DNA of 64,000 bases from a virus (IMGVR_UViG_3300008111_000006:1-64000); one strand, 5' to 3'. Positions 1 to 10,416 are shown, counted from the first letter of the stretch. Numbers and translations: made by a program. The notes: a model not told the origin generated them from the sequence alone.

Positions 1-3000
1 GTAAATAAAAGATTATTCCCGTTAGGTAATTTTTATAGAGTTACACAGAATGTTAATTTAAACAGATATATTCCACAAGATGAAATATATGAAGTTTATG
101 AATTAACTTACCCTATTAATTTAGGTTATCCATTACCTGAAGGTTTTGGTGAAAAAGTAAGAGATGATTATCCAATATCATATAATCAAGAACAATTTTT
201 TTTAGTTAATAAAGGTGATCAAAAAGGTGTTAAATTTCCATTTAATGTAATTGATACATATAAATCATTAAATTTCCAAAAAGAAAGTTCATTAGGGTTA
301 ATAGGTGGTCAACAATTAGAAAAAACTATAATAGATAAAATCGCACAAGTTTCTGAAGAAGTTGGTAACTCTAATAAAAAAACAGGGTATATTACAGAAC
401 CAATTGATAATATTGTTGACAATTTCGTTAATAAATTAAGAGGTAATGATCAATTCTTCAATACTCTACCAAATAATGCAGTTGGGTGGAATGAATATAA
501 TAGTAGTGCAAAATCAGGTTCAGAATTATTAAAATCAGATTTAGATATACAAGAAGGTGTTGAACCTACTATGACCACTGAAGTAAGGATGAATACTTTA
601 TTAAGTAGGACTAGTACAACACAAGTATCATTTGCGTTTAACTTATTAAATAGAAATGACTACAGACCATTATATGAAGATAGAAGATTAGAAGGTACAT
701 CAGACGCAGGTTTAAATGAGAGATACTATATAGGTAATGAGAAAAATACTAATAGAGGTAATAGAATAACTAAAAAATTTAATAGTGATGACTTTAATGG
801 TGGGCCTGATACATCAGGAAACGCTAAAAGAACTACAATTGAGGGAGTAGGAGAACCTTTTGGTGAACCAAATAAATTTTTCTGGGCAACAGGTGGTGAA
901 CAAAATTTTAATGAAAAAACTTTATTATATAAAACACAACAATTAGTTGATAATAATCAAAATGATGTGTTTATTAATCAAACTAAAAAGTATTTTAAAG
1001 ATAAAGAACAAGGTAGAATTATAAGTAGGGGTAATGCAATTAAAACTCTTGATTTAATAGATATAGATGGTAATGGTAATTTTTGTAGAGTTTGGACTGT
1101 TAATGATAGATATAGTTATGCAAACGCTATAAGAAATACAGGTTTATTTTTCTCACCTGACAAAGACTTACAAGGTTTTTCAGTTACTAATGGTAAAGCG
1201 TCTCAAAGTGTATTGATGGATAATGGTATACCTAAGTACCATCCTGTATTATCAGATTCCTCAACTACTCGTAAAAAATTTATGTTATCCATAGAAAATT
1301 TGGCTTGGGCAGATAACTTAGCAGATTTACCATTGAGTGAAATTGGTCCTGGAGATATTTTAAATGGGAACAAAGGTAGAATAATGTGGTTTCCACCATA
1401 TGAATTAACTTTTGATGAAAATACTAGTGCGAATTGGAATAAAAATGAATTTATAGGTAGAAGTGAACCTGTTTATACATATAATAATTCTAGTAGGTCA
1501 GGACAATTAGGTTTTAAAATAATTGTCGATCACCCTAGAGTTATAAATTGTTATAGAGGAAACTCTACAAACCTTACTGAAAGATTCTTTGCGGGTTGTG
1601 CTACACCTGAAGAGTTTTTAAGGGCATTAGAATGTTCAGTAACCCAAAGTGACTTAGAAGAAATAAAGAAGAAAATTTATGAAAAAAAACCTCAAAAAAC
1701 TGTAGATGTTGAAAGTAAAGATGATGATGGTACAGTATTACTTGATCAGATAAAAGATTGTGATTCTAAAACTGAAAATTGTAAGGCAAAAAGAATACCA
1801 AATGAAGATAATTTAAATTCAATAGTATCAAAAATAAAAACATTTGTAGAAAAACAAAGTGGTAACACTAACCCAAAAGTTAAAATTACATTAAACGGAT
1901 GGGTAGGAAAGGGTGCTACTGTAGATAAAAGCGGAGAACCAACAAGTGATAATGGTACAAAATTAAGTAAAGAATTTGCGGATAAAGTTAAAACAGAAAT
2001 TGAATCTAAATTAAATTCTTCGGGTATTGACACAAAATTATTATCTAATATAAGTCCTATTGTGACTAAAGGTAATATTGCGGCAAATACTGAAAATGAA
2101 AATGATTATAGGGTTCATGTAAAAATGGAAAATGATACCCAAAATTCTGATCAAACTAAACCAAAAGACGAAGATAAAGGAGATGGTGCAGGTAGTTTTG
2201 ATCCTGAAGATATTAGATTAGTAGATAATTTAATTATCGATGAGGGGGCATATTTTGATTACATTGATGAAAATTACCCTAATTATTTTAAATATATTTC
2301 TGCAAAAATAAAATATTTCCATCCTGGATTTCATAGTATTACACCAGAAGGTTTTAATAGTAGACTAACTTTTTTAAATCAGTGTATGAAACAAGGTCCG
2401 AGTATATATGATAGAAAAACTTTAAAAGATGGAACTGAGGTTGGGGTTCAACCACAAAACTTATCTTTTGGTAGACCACCAATTTGTATATTAAGAATAG
2501 GTGATTTTTTCCACACTAAAATTGTTATAAATAGTTTATCTATAACTTATGATGGACCTCAATGGGATCTTAACCCTGAAGGTATAGGGGTACAACCTAT
2601 GATTGCTACAGTATCTTTAAGTATTGATTATATTGGCGGACATTCTTTAGTTGGACCACTTAATAGATTACAAAACGCAGTTTCATTTAATTATTATGCG
2701 AATACAGAAATGTACGATGTTAGATCTGATAGTATCGATTCGTCTACAGGTAAAGTAGTAGATGGGGTAAAATTAGGTGAACTTAAAAAAGGTTTAGTTG
2801 GTGAAAAGAATTTAGAAAAATATATCGAATCACTTAAAAAAGAAGGTATCGTTGATCAAACAAAAGAAAATGAGAATGCTAATGGTGCAAAAACTACTGA
2901 AAATACAGGAGTATTAGAAATTGCAATAAAAGATAAAAATAGTGTAGTTATAAAAACCAAAGACGGTAAGAAACCAGGAGATATTGAAATTGATGGTAAA

Positions 3001-3402
3001 AAAGAAAGTAAGAATAGTATTGTTGGGGAAATATCTGTTGGTAACACTAAAGTAAATGAAAAACCTGATAGTGAAACATCTGAAGTAGTAATAAATGTTT
3101 TATCTGTGGATAAGTTTGAAGGTAAAATTATGTTACCTGAAACACTGAAAAATTTAGAGACTGCCGTTGCAGAAAAACAAAAGGAATTAGATGATTTAAT
3201 TGCGCTTGCTAAAATTGATCCTACTGTAAAAAATTCTGAAATAAGGAAAGCAGAAAATGACTTAAAAGATCAACAAAAAAATTTAGAAAAATATAAATCA
3301 TCTGCTTCTGACAAAGTTACTGTAGTTGCTTATTTAGATAAAAATAAAAAAACAACTACTGTGAGTAAAACATTTACAATCACTCAAAATGGGTTAAATT
3401 AA
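1..3402 (+). CDS. Baseplate/tail structural protein with OmpA-like insert (5' end outside window)
   Basis: The reading frame is open from base 1 without a stop, so the gene begins before the window; the first internal ATG at 571 is not the real start. At least 1133 residues are visible. Around nt 1390-1545 it reads FPPYELTF, then EFIGRSEPVYTYNN, SGQLGFKIIVDHP, a pattern I associate with large myovirus tail proteins. Near nt 2460-2650 FGRPPICILRIGDFFHTK and SLSIDYIGGHSLVGP look like the beta-rich core of tail-tube cap/LysM-associated proteins. Between them (nt about 1818-2140) lies a stretch resembling an OmpA C-terminal domain: LNGWVG, an N..LSKEFADKV helix, and a closing DYRVHVKME strand. 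The C-terminus is a Lys/Glu-rich coiled coil. It lies 5 bases before a gp53-like gene, which supports a baseplate role. The exact T4 counterpart (perhaps gp48/gp54) is inference. Confidence 0.7.
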   Translation, partial: VNKRLFPLGNFYRVTQNVNLNRYIPQDEIYEVYELTYPINLGYPLPEGFGEKVRDDYPISYNQEQFFLVNKGDQKGVKFPFNVIDTYKSLNFQKESSLGLIGGQQLEKTIIDKIAQVSEEVGNSNKKTGYITEPIDNIVDNFVNKLRGNDQFFNTLPNNAVGWNEYNSSAKSGSELLKSDLDIQEGVEPTMTTEVRMNTLLSRTSTTQVSFAFNLLNRNDYRPLYEDRRLEGTSDAGLNERYYIGNEKNTNRGNRITKKFNSDDFNGGPDTSGNAKRTTIEGVGEPFGEPNKFFWATGGEQNFNEKTLLYKTQQLVDNNQNDVFINQTKKYFKDKEQGRIISRGNAIKTLDLIDIDGNGNFCRVWTVNDRYSYANAIRNTGLFFSPDKDLQGFSVTNGKASQSVLMDNGIPKYHPVLSDSSTTRKKFMLSIENLAWADNLADLPLSEIGPGDILNGNKGRIMWFPPYELTFDENTSANWNKNEFIGRSEPVYTYNNSSRSGQLGFKIIVDHPRVINCYRGNSTNLTERFFAGCATPEEFLRALECSVTQSDLEEIKKKIYEKKPQKTVDVESKDDDGTVLLDQIKDCDSKTENCKAKRIPNEDNLNSIVSKIKTFVEKQSGNTNPKVKITLNGWVGKGATVDKSGEPTSDNGTKLSKEFADKVKTEIESKLNSSGIDTKLLSNISPIVTKGNIAANTENENDYRVHVKMENDTQNSDQTKPKDEDKGDGAGSFDPEDIRLVDNLIIDEGAYFDYIDENYPNYFKYISAKIKYFHPGFHSITPEGFNSRLTFLNQCMKQGPSIYDRKTLKDGTEVGVQPQNLSFGRPPICILRIGDFFHTKIVINSLSITYDGPQWDLNPEGIGVQPMIATVSLSIDYIGGHSLVGPLNRLQNAVSFNYYANTEMYDVRSDSIDSSTGKVVDGVKLGELKKGLVGEKNLEKYIESLKKEGIVDQTKENENANGAKTTENTGVLEIAIKDKNSVVIKTKDGKKPGDIEIDGKKESKNSIVGEISVGNTKVNEKPDSETSEVVINVLSVDKFEGKIMLPETLKNLETAVAEKQKELDDLIALAKIDPTVKNSEIRKAENDLKDQQKNLEKYKSSASDKVTVVAYLDKNKKTTTVSKTFTITQNGLN

Positions 3403-3407
3403 TAAAT

Positions 3408-3734
3408 ATGGGAAAAGAATATTTTGATAGATATCAGAGTTTTAAATTTGATGGTAAGTATTTACCATTACCTTATATCGGTATACCACCTAAAGGTTCG
3501 GATAAAAGTGTTGTATATGAATCTCAAATTTCTAGGTTAGATAAGTTGAGTCAAAAATATTATAATAACCCTTATCATGGTTGGTTAATATTACTAGCAA
3601 ACCCACAATACGGTGGTGTTGAAGAAAATATACCTAATGGTGAAATAATTAGAATACCATTTCCTTTTAGAGATAGTGTGCAACAATATATTGATGAAAC
3701 ACAGAAATACATCAATTTATATATTAAAAAATAA
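3408..3734 (+). CDS. gp53/LysM-like baseplate wedge protein
   Basis: This 108-residue protein has a LysM-like core: RLDKLSQKYYNNPYHGWLILLANP followed by a glycine turn and GEIIRIPFPF. T4 gp53, a baseplate wedge component, contains the same kind of LysM-like unit with an aromatic YYG/YW segment and a final IP strand. The gene sits between two large tail proteins with 5-6 base spacers, as expected for a baseplate operon. It lacks a signal peptide or catalytic residues, so a structural role is preferred over peptidoglycan binding. Confidence is good for the LysM fold and moderate for gp53 itself. Confidence 0.65.
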   Translation: MGKEYFDRYQSFKFDGKYLPLPYIGIPPKGSDKSVVYESQISRLDKLSQKYYNNPYHGWLILLANPQYGGVEENIPNGEIIRIPFPFRDSVQQYIDETQKYINLYIKK

Positions 3735-3740
3735 AATTTT

Positions 3741-6700
3741 ATGGACCCTAAAGTAGATAAAATTGGTAAAGCATTTATTGTTGATCCAAACCCGCCAGGT
3801 ATGGAAATAGTTCCGCCAGAAGATTTATTCATTTATGTTAAATTTTCTGCTTACCCTAGAAGTAGGGTAACTTATGGTGGTGAGAATAAAACTTTTAATA
3901 GTGGTATAGAAGATGAAGTTCATTTCATATCAACTAATTTAAAATATAATAGTCAAACAGGTAAATTAGATCCTACATTACAAAAATCTTATGCGACTAC
4001 TGATTGGACAAATATCGGTGGATTTTCTAAAGATGTGAAATCAAGAAGTGCTGGTGCTTTAGAGGGGTTTGGTATTAAATCTATTGATATAAAATATAAT
4101 TCTAGTTTAGTACCTACAGTAGATATTACATTTACAGATGTTAGAGGTGGTGCATTGTTCGATGTTATTAAAGATGATGATAGATTATCACCTTATAGTA
4201 TATTTTTTAAAATGCCTTATCCAGTTTTTAACCTATCAATTAAAGGATATTTTGGACAAAAAGTTGATTTTTGTTTACATATGGTTAATTGGACATCTAG
4301 TTTTGATGGTTCGACAGGTAATTTTGATATTAGTGCAAATTTTTTAGGATTCCAACAAGCATTTTTAAATGATATGGTTTTAGGTAACATAATAGGTGTG
4401 ATAAACACACCTGAAGGTTATAATAAATTAAATAAAATTTATGATGAAAGTAATTCACAAATTGGTTCTTCCGATTTAAATGGTAAAACTTTAGAAGAGA
4501 TTAGAAAAAATGGTGATTTAAATATAAGAAAAATAGATGATTTTTTAACTCAAATAAGTAAATTACAAGTACAATCTGAAATTATAAAAACAGATTTAGA
4601 TAGTTTTAAGTTATTAAAAGATTTAAATGGAAAATTAAGTTTATTAAAAACAATTAGAACTTTTATCGGTTCTCCTATATTGAAAGAGGCGGAGAATAAT
4701 AGTAATGGTAGTAGTCAAAAAAATCAACAAACTAAATCTTATTTAGAAACTGATAATAGAAAAGATCAAATACAGACATCACCTATAAAAGATGATGAGT
4801 TGATTATTAATAATAATTATTTATCTATACGTGATTACATTATTTTTAATTCAGTTAATAGGTTAGCATTTAAATCTTATGTTAGCACATTAAATTCAAT
4901 AATATTAAAATATCAAGAATATATTAATACTACAGAAAAAACTGTAAAAGATGAAGTAAAAGATAAAAATTTGATAGAATCTTTTAAATCTATAGGTGAT
5001 GAGAATAATTGGGAAAATTTTATTGTATCACCGACATTAAATGCTAGTGGTAAACCTGATTTTAAAAAATTACAAAACGTATTAGAAGATTTATATACTT
5101 CAGGGTCAACAATATATTTAATTAAACCTTATGTTGGTGGACCTGAAGTAAATACTGGTTTTGATGTGGGTTCTTTTATAAAAAGGGTAAATGAAAGAAA
5201 TTTTTATGCACCTAAAACAAAATTATTAGAATCAACAAATGTATTGATTGCAGATTTTAGAAAACAAAGAACTTTATTAGAAGATATTATAATAGATTTA
5301 GAATCTATTATAAAAGTACAAAAAGAAAAAGTACAAGAAGAATTAAATAAAAAATTATTAGAGAATTTTAGATCAGAATTAAAAGTTAATTTTGACCCTA
5401 CAATTGGTAAATGTTTTGAGATTATTGCAAATAATACACAAGCAATGGTTGAAACTGTTTATGATATTAGTCAGGCAGCGGAACAGAAATCTATTTCTAG
5501 TAATAGACAGAGTGTATTAAAAACTTATGAAACTGACGTTCCAACAGGAATAGATGGGGTTGCTTGGCCTTCAATATACCAAAAAAATGATAAGGGGGAC
5601 ATTCAAGAAATATATGTGGGTGAAATAACTGGTGTTAATACATCAGATTTCCCTGAATGGGATTTTGTTGAAAGGGTTTTTGAAAACTTAGTGGGTAAAA
5701 CTAAACAATTAGAAGATGTTAGTAAATCTTCTATATTAAAAAATGGTTTAGATACTGACAATTGGTTTCCTATTAACCCTATTGATTATAGTATAAATCC
5801 TTGGATAAAATTAAATTCTTTAAATGACGTTAAAAAAATAGGTAATGAATTAGTTGAAAAATTTTTTACTAGAATTGCGTTATTAGATAACTATACAAGA
5901 TATTCCCCTAATACTGGATTAAAAGACATTGATAGTTACGCTAGATTAGAATCTATTGCGGCAAATAAAACAATTTTTTCAGAAAAGGCTAGACAAATAA
6001 TATCTAATATATTGATAGATATAGACACTCAAATTAATGCAACTGGTTCTATTTTTGTTCCTGATGATAAATTTGATTTAAAAAAATGTAAGTTCTATAC
6101 CGATTTTATTTTAGAAGAACCTAATAACTATATTATTAGTGAAGAGAATAGTTTTCAAAAAATAGGGAATTTTAAAATAAGTGGTACGTTTTCTGATAAA
6201 GTAGATTATATTTTATTTGATGATCCGTCTATCATTAATAATAGTAAAAAATTATTTCAAGAAATAAAAGACGATGAAACATATAGAAAATTTGCAGATA
6301 AAAAATCTAGTCCACCAAGTAAAGAATTTAAAACCAATCTATTCTTTAAAAATTTTATTTCTAGTGCAAATAATCTAACAACATATAATTCTTTTAATGT
6401 TTGGTTTGATGATGTTTGTAATAACATTCTTAAATCTAGTGATAATGAAATATTAGGTAATTTAAATAAATGTAAAATAATTGATTTTAATCCAGGTCTT
6501 TCTACATTAAATAATTCGAGTGGTTCTACATATAATAGTAAATATATTAATATGACATATTTTAGACAGAATACTAATACTTCTGTTGATTATGAAGATA
6601 TTATGACATATTCAGAACTATACGATAAACAAAGTTCTAATTACGCTAGGGCATTATTATTGTTATCTACATTCCCGTTCAAAAATTTTAAAAAAGGGTT

Positions 6701-9371
6701 TTTAGAGTCTGTTTTTGATACCAAAGTATTTGATGGGGCGAGAGTAATTAATTTACCTAAATTATATGTTTATTATATTGGGGCATTATTGTGGAGATAT
6801 GAGGAATCTATAAATCTTGTGGATCCATTAAAATTCACTTTCTCAACAGGAAAAGATTATTCTAATTTTAGTTCTCCCGCAAATTCTTATTTATATAAGG
6901 TAGGACATAGATTAACCACAAATGTTACAACAGAACCATTAGAAGATGAATTAATTAATTTACCTAAATCGGTTAAAGATAAACTTATTAATAAATTTAA
7001 GAGTTGGGTGGATAGTGATAATTTTAACAATAGTAAAAATGGTTTTTTTGAAAGATCAGTAAAATTATATGTACCTGATTTAATTACCCAAACTACCCTA
7101 ACTACACAAGAACAAGATTTAGCTCAAAATAATATTTTTACTAAATTAAAAGAAACTACAGATTTAATTTTATTGAATCCTGATATTTTTGATAATGTTA
7201 AGATTGCACAACTAAGTCAAAATAAAGGATTGATTGTAGATAAATCATTATTGAAAAAATATGTTAGTAATTTTAAACAAAAGTTTAATGAGGTAGGTAA
7301 AGAAAATGATAATGGTAAAAAAGAAGGTAATGAAGAAAAAAAAGATGATAATAAAAGTACAAATATTATAAAATTACAACTTTATAATTATTTTAAAAAT
7401 ATAAGTAATAAATGGATAGGTAATAGCGGTTCTTTTAGTATATGTGGAGATTCTTCTGATAAAAATTTATTTGAATATTTTAAATTTATAGATAGAGGTT
7501 GGAGATTTATTGGGGATGAAGCAACATTTAATTTAAAAAGTTTTCTTTCTTTAGGTAGTAATTTAAATACTAGTGTTTATTTCTTTATGTCTAAACTTTT
7601 AAGAGACAGTAATTTTCTTTTCCAAATATTACCTACATATATTAATTTTAAAAGTGCTACTGAAGTCGCTAAGATATTCCAACCACAAACGGTATTAGAA
7701 AATAATGATTCTTCAGGACCTATATTTTGTTGTATTTGGGTTGGTGGGGCATCACAAGCGTTAGATATTGGTGAGAGAAGTAATTATTATTTTAAAGATG
7801 ACGGATTTAGTTTAACTACAGGTAATATTCCTTCAGATATTGTTGATGAAAATAAATCAGATACTATTAATAATCAAGGTGATATTGATTTAGGTGATTC
7901 TTCTTTAGTCGCATTTAGAGTTTCATTTGGGGCACAAAATCAGACAGTTTTTAAAAATGTTTCATTAAGTCAACAGGAACATAGAGAGACAGGGGAATAT
8001 TTTAAAGCATTATCTGATTTAGTAGATAAAAGAGGTGGTACCCAAAAAGCATATGTAGGTACAGATTTATTAAGATTATTTAAAACTAGATCATATACTT
8101 GTAAAGTTGAGGCTATGGGATGTATGAATATACAACCATTAATGTATTTCGATTTACAAAATGTTCCATTTTTTAATGGTGCATATCTTATAACTAGTGT
8201 TAGCCATAACATAACACCAAACCAAATGTCTACTAGTTTTGAGGGGTTAAGACAATCAAAATATATAACATCACCTTCAAAACAGATTACTGCGGATTTA
8301 GATATAGATTTAAATGAAAGTAGTGAGACACCAAAAATAGAGTTCACTAATCTTAATAATAAAAATGAAATATTTAGTATAGGTGTTTTAAACCCTACAG
8401 ATTTATTTGATTATCAGAAAAACTTTGGTGTTGGTACTGTAGCAAATGTGGATGAGGGTGTTAATAAATTTAAAAATATTGGTGTTACTACTTTTACTGA
8501 TCAAAAATTAAGAGAAGTAATAAATGATTTAGAAAGTAAAATGAAATTCAATAACATTTTGACTAATTCACAAGTTACTATGTTTTTATCTGCAATTCTT
8601 TCTAATTCAGAAAATTTATCCAAAAGTGAAATTTCTTGGGATGTGGAAAACAAAGAGACATATGTAGATAAATTCCCTAGTACTGATCCTATAAATCCTG
8701 ATAAAATTAAATATTACGGAAAATCAAATTCTTCAGATAAATATTTGTCATATTTACCTATTTTTACGGGTGGGTCAGTTAACAATATTGCTTATGACGG
8801 TAAATTTCCTGGTAACGATACATTAAAAGAGTATTCAATAAATGATCAGATTGAAGGAAGAAAACAAGATATAAATAATAGGATATCTAAATTAGATGTT
8901 AATGACCCAAAACAAAAATCTGAAAAAGATACTTTAGAAAAAGAATTAAAAGATTTAACTAAACAGGAAGAAAATTTAATTAAGACTACTAAATATTATA
9001 ACATATTTGAGGGTGATGCCTATAGATATAAACCTAGAGGTTATTTATATGTTATTGGTAGAAAACAATACTATGATATATATGGTGACTCAGGTTTGGC
9101 AGAACCTACAATTGCATCATCAGGAGAACCTTCTACTATATTGACTAGTTTAAAAGTTTGGAATTATTTAAAAGATGGTGATAAAAATGCGTATGATTAT
9201 TCTTCATTACCATCTGGTTCGGCATCAATATATAGTAAGTGTATAAATTTAACACATCAATATAGTCCAAAGGGGTTAGAAAATGCCTTTACTACTTTTG
9301 AAAAAGTATTGACTACCTTTGTTGATAAAAATAATCAACCACTTATTAATTATTTTAATCCAGGACCTTAA
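3741..9371 (+). CDS. Giant baseplate hub-like protein with C-terminal lysozyme-like domain
   Basis: 1876 residues. The N-terminal 250 residues form a beta-rich structural domain (DVRGGALFDVI, then PYSIFFKMPYPVFNLSIKGY). A long helical section follows (about 260-620). Residues about 1440-1510 (VEAMGCMNIQPLMYFDLQ, VPFFNGAYLITSVSHNI, TSFEGLRQSKY) match the pattern of hub proteins of the T4 gp27/XkdQ type, in which a barrel domain ends with a GxYlI..V.H strand. The last ~280 residues resemble a GH19/lysozyme-like fold: TNSQVTMFLSAILSNSENL near 1610 and YRYKPRGYLYVIGRKQYYDI near 1761-1780, like the GRGxxQxTGRxNY motif. The usual HES catalytic segment reads SNS, so activity is doubtful. A hub fused to a cell-wall domain parallels T4 gp5. 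Domain identities are inferred from motifs. Confidence 0.6.
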   Translation: MDPKVDKIGKAFIVDPNPPGMEIVPPEDLFIYVKFSAYPRSRVTYGGENKTFNSGIEDEVHFISTNLKYNSQTGKLDPTLQKSYATTDWTNIGGFSKDVKSRSAGALEGFGIKSIDIKYNSSLVPTVDITFTDVRGGALFDVIKDDDRLSPYSIFFKMPYPVFNLSIKGYFGQKVDFCLHMVNWTSSFDGSTGNFDISANFLGFQQAFLNDMVLGNIIGVINTPEGYNKLNKIYDESNSQIGSSDLNGKTLEEIRKNGDLNIRKIDDFLTQISKLQVQSEIIKTDLDSFKLLKDLNGKLSLLKTIRTFIGSPILKEAENNSNGSSQKNQQTKSYLETDNRKDQIQTSPIKDDELIINNNYLSIRDYIIFNSVNRLAFKSYVSTLNSIILKYQEYINTTEKTVKDEVKDKNLIESFKSIGDENNWENFIVSPTLNASGKPDFKKLQNVLEDLYTSGSTIYLIKPYVGGPEVNTGFDVGSFIKRVNERNFYAPKTKLLESTNVLIADFRKQRTLLEDIIIDLESIIKVQKEKVQEELNKKLLENFRSELKVNFDPTIGKCFEIIANNTQAMVETVYDISQAAEQKSISSNRQSVLKTYETDVPTGIDGVAWPSIYQKNDKGDIQEIYVGEITGVNTSDFPEWDFVERVFENLVGKTKQLEDVSKSSILKNGLDTDNWFPINPIDYSINPWIKLNSLNDVKKIGNELVEKFFTRIALLDNYTRYSPNTGLKDIDSYARLESIAANKTIFSEKARQIISNILIDIDTQINATGSIFVPDDKFDLKKCKFYTDFILEEPNNYIISEENSFQKIGNFKISGTFSDKVDYILFDDPSIINNSKKLFQEIKDDETYRKFADKKSSPPSKEFKTNLFFKNFISSANNLTTYNSFNVWFDDVCNNILKSSDNEILGNLNKCKIIDFNPGLSTLNNSSGSTYNSKYINMTYFRQNTNTSVDYEDIMTYSELYDKQSSNYARALLLLSTFPFKNFKKGFLESVFDTKVFDGARVINLPKLYVYYIGALLWRYEESINLVDPLKFTFSTGKDYSNFSSPANSYLYKVGHRLTTNVTTEPLEDELINLPKSVKDKLINKFKSWVDSDNFNNSKNGFFERSVKLYVPDLITQTTLTTQEQDLAQNNIFTKLKETTDLILLNPDIFDNVKIAQLSQNKGLIVDKSLLKKYVSNFKQKFNEVGKENDNGKKEGNEEKKDDNKSTNIIKLQLYNYFKNISNKWIGNSGSFSICGDSSDKNLFEYFKFIDRGWRFIGDEATFNLKSFLSLGSNLNTSVYFFMSKLLRDSNFLFQILPTYINFKSATEVAKIFQPQTVLENNDSSGPIFCCIWVGGASQALDIGERSNYYFKDDGFSLTTGNIPSDIVDENKSDTINNQGDIDLGDSSLVAFRVSFGAQNQTVFKNVSLSQQEHRETGEYFKALSDLVDKRGGTQKAYVGTDLLRLFKTRSYTCKVEAMGCMNIQPLMYFDLQNVPFFNGAYLITSVSHNITPNQMSTSFEGLRQSKYITSPSKQITADLDIDLNESSETPKIEFTNLNNKNEIFSIGVLNPTDLFDYQKNFGVGTVANVDEGVNKFKNIGVTTFTDQKLREVINDLESKMKFNNILTNSQVTMFLSAILSNSENLSKSEISWDVENKETYVDKFPSTDPINPDKIKYYGKSNSSDKYLSYLPIFTGGSVNNIAYDGKFPGNDTLKEYSINDQIEGRKQDINNRISKLDVNDPKQKSEKDTLEKELKDLTKQEENLIKTTKYYNIFEGDAYRYKPRGYLYVIGRKQYYDIYGDSGLAEPTIASSGEPSTILTSLKVWNYLKDGDKNAYDYSSLPSGSASIYSKCINLTHQYSPKGLENAFTTFEKVLTTFVDKNNQPLINYFNPGP

Positions 9372-9390
9372 CATTTTAAAAAAATATTAT

Positions 9391-9398
9391 TATATTTG
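9391..9398 (+). promoter_or_regulatory. Bacteroidota-type -7 element (TATATTTG), no clear -33
   Basis: TATATTTG matches TAnnTTTG exactly and ends 4 bases before the ATG at 9403. No TTG lies at the expected distance upstream, so this is weaker than the other promoters listed. If used, transcription would start at or next to the ATG, giving a leaderless message. Confidence 0.4.
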
Positions 9399-9402
9399 CA
9401 CT

Positions 9403-10002
9403 ATGTATTTTGGAAATATAATATCTAATTCCCCTATTAGTATAGAAGGGTTCAAAAATTATGGTAAGGATGATTTAATTAATAACGATTTACCTATTTT
9501 AATTATTGGTTGGGATTTAGTTAAAGAAATGTATGGTAATAAAGTTTCCATTTTACATAAATCTATTAATTTAAAAACATATTGGACATTTAATTCTAAA
9601 GAGAGGAAGGCAGATTTTGAAACAGATATAGAATCTTTTAAGGAATTTTGTTACAATAGTTTTGGTGATAACATACCTTATGTTTATTTAGATATTTTAT
9701 ATGGTAAAAAAAACGTTAATAAAAAAATAATTAAAAAAATTTTAACGTTAGTAAAACCATATGTGTATGTATCAGATAATAATATGGTTTATATATTCGG
9801 TGATAATATAATTTTTGGAATTGATTTAAACATTTTAGATTATTTTGACGGTAAAAAAGAAAAAACGTTAAGGGTGATAAATAATTTAAATTCTGCCGTT
9901 TTGATAGATTCTGAGATATTTAATAAATACAGGGATTTTTTATATAAAATAAAAAATAAAAACAGATTAATCCCGTATATTATTAAAAATGGAAACGACT
10001 AA
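9403..10002 (+). CDS. Hypothetical protein
   Basis: 199 residues, not recognised. I chose the ATG at 9403 (MYFGNIIS) because the frame's earlier ATG at 9319 lies inside the preceding hub gene and would add a nonsense peptide, and because a TATATTTG promoter element ends 4 bases upstream of 9403. The protein looks globular and mixed alpha/beta, with hydrophobic strands (LPILIIGWDLV, YVYLDILYG, NMVYIFGDNIIFGIDL) and a basic C-terminus. No catalytic motif is evident. It overlaps the next gene by 14 bases, so the two are probably translated together. It lies between the baseplate block and the replication operon. Confidence 0.7.
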   Translation: MYFGNIISNSPISIEGFKNYGKDDLINNDLPILIIGWDLVKEMYGNKVSILHKSINLKTYWTFNSKERKADFETDIESFKEFCYNSFGDNIPYVYLDILYGKKNVNKKIIKKILTLVKPYVYVSDNNMVYIFGDNIIFGIDLNILDYFDGKKEKTLRVINNLNSAVLIDSEIFNKYRDFLYKIKNKNRLIPYIIKNGND

Positions 10003-10402
10003 AATTATAACATTAGCATCTTTTGTATATATAGATAAAATCGAATCATTCAAAAAGTATCTACAAAAAAGATTTAAAATAAATTACGAAAACATATTTC
10101 AGTATTCATTCTATGATGATAGTAAAAAAATACTAACATATAGAATACCTTTAAAGAATGAAAATAAAATAGACATATCTAGTCTAATACCACCCACAAT
10201 TATTGTACACAAAAAGGGTGAATGTTTTTACACTATTAACGCTCTGAATAAACTTATTGAATTTATTTACAATTTAGATAGTGGTAATATAAATCACTTA
10301 GAGTATAAAATAGAATGGGATAACTATCAAAATAAAATAATTCTTATTAAGAACGATGAATTAAAAATAATAGACATTATTAAAGATTTTTCTGAAAAAT
10401 AA
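9989..10402 (+). CDS. Hypothetical protein
   Basis: 137 residues, not recognised. It begins at ATG 9989 inside the 3' end of the preceding gene (14-base overlap), which implies translational coupling. The sequence alternates short strands and helices (ITLASFVYIDKIESFKKYL, PPTIIVHKKGE, KIILIKNDELKIIDII) with no membrane segment, Cys pair or nucleotide-binding motif. It may act with the upstream gene product; this is inference from the overlap only. Confidence 0.65.
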   Translation: METTKIITLASFVYIDKIESFKKYLQKRFKINYENIFQYSFYDDSKKILTYRIPLKNENKIDISSLIPPTIIVHKKGECFYTINALNKLIEFIYNLDSGNINHLEYKIEWDNYQNKIILIKNDELKIIDIIKDFSEK

Positions 10403-10403
10403 G

Positions 10404-10416
10404 ATATTTATTAATA
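10404..10416 (+). promoter_or_regulatory. Recurrent ATATTTATTAATA element
   Basis: One of four exact copies of this 13-mer that I located, all directly before start codons (others at 30939, 41038 and 63728). Here it ends 11 bases before the ATG at 10428, with the A-rich AAAATAAAGTT between. It could be a phage-specific promoter element or a translation-initiation element. Confidence 0.4.

Noticed and set aside
9319-9402. Upstream ATG extension of the 9403 gene
   Set aside because: It is inside the hub gene and upstream of the TATATTTG element; the added peptide is unlike a protein start.
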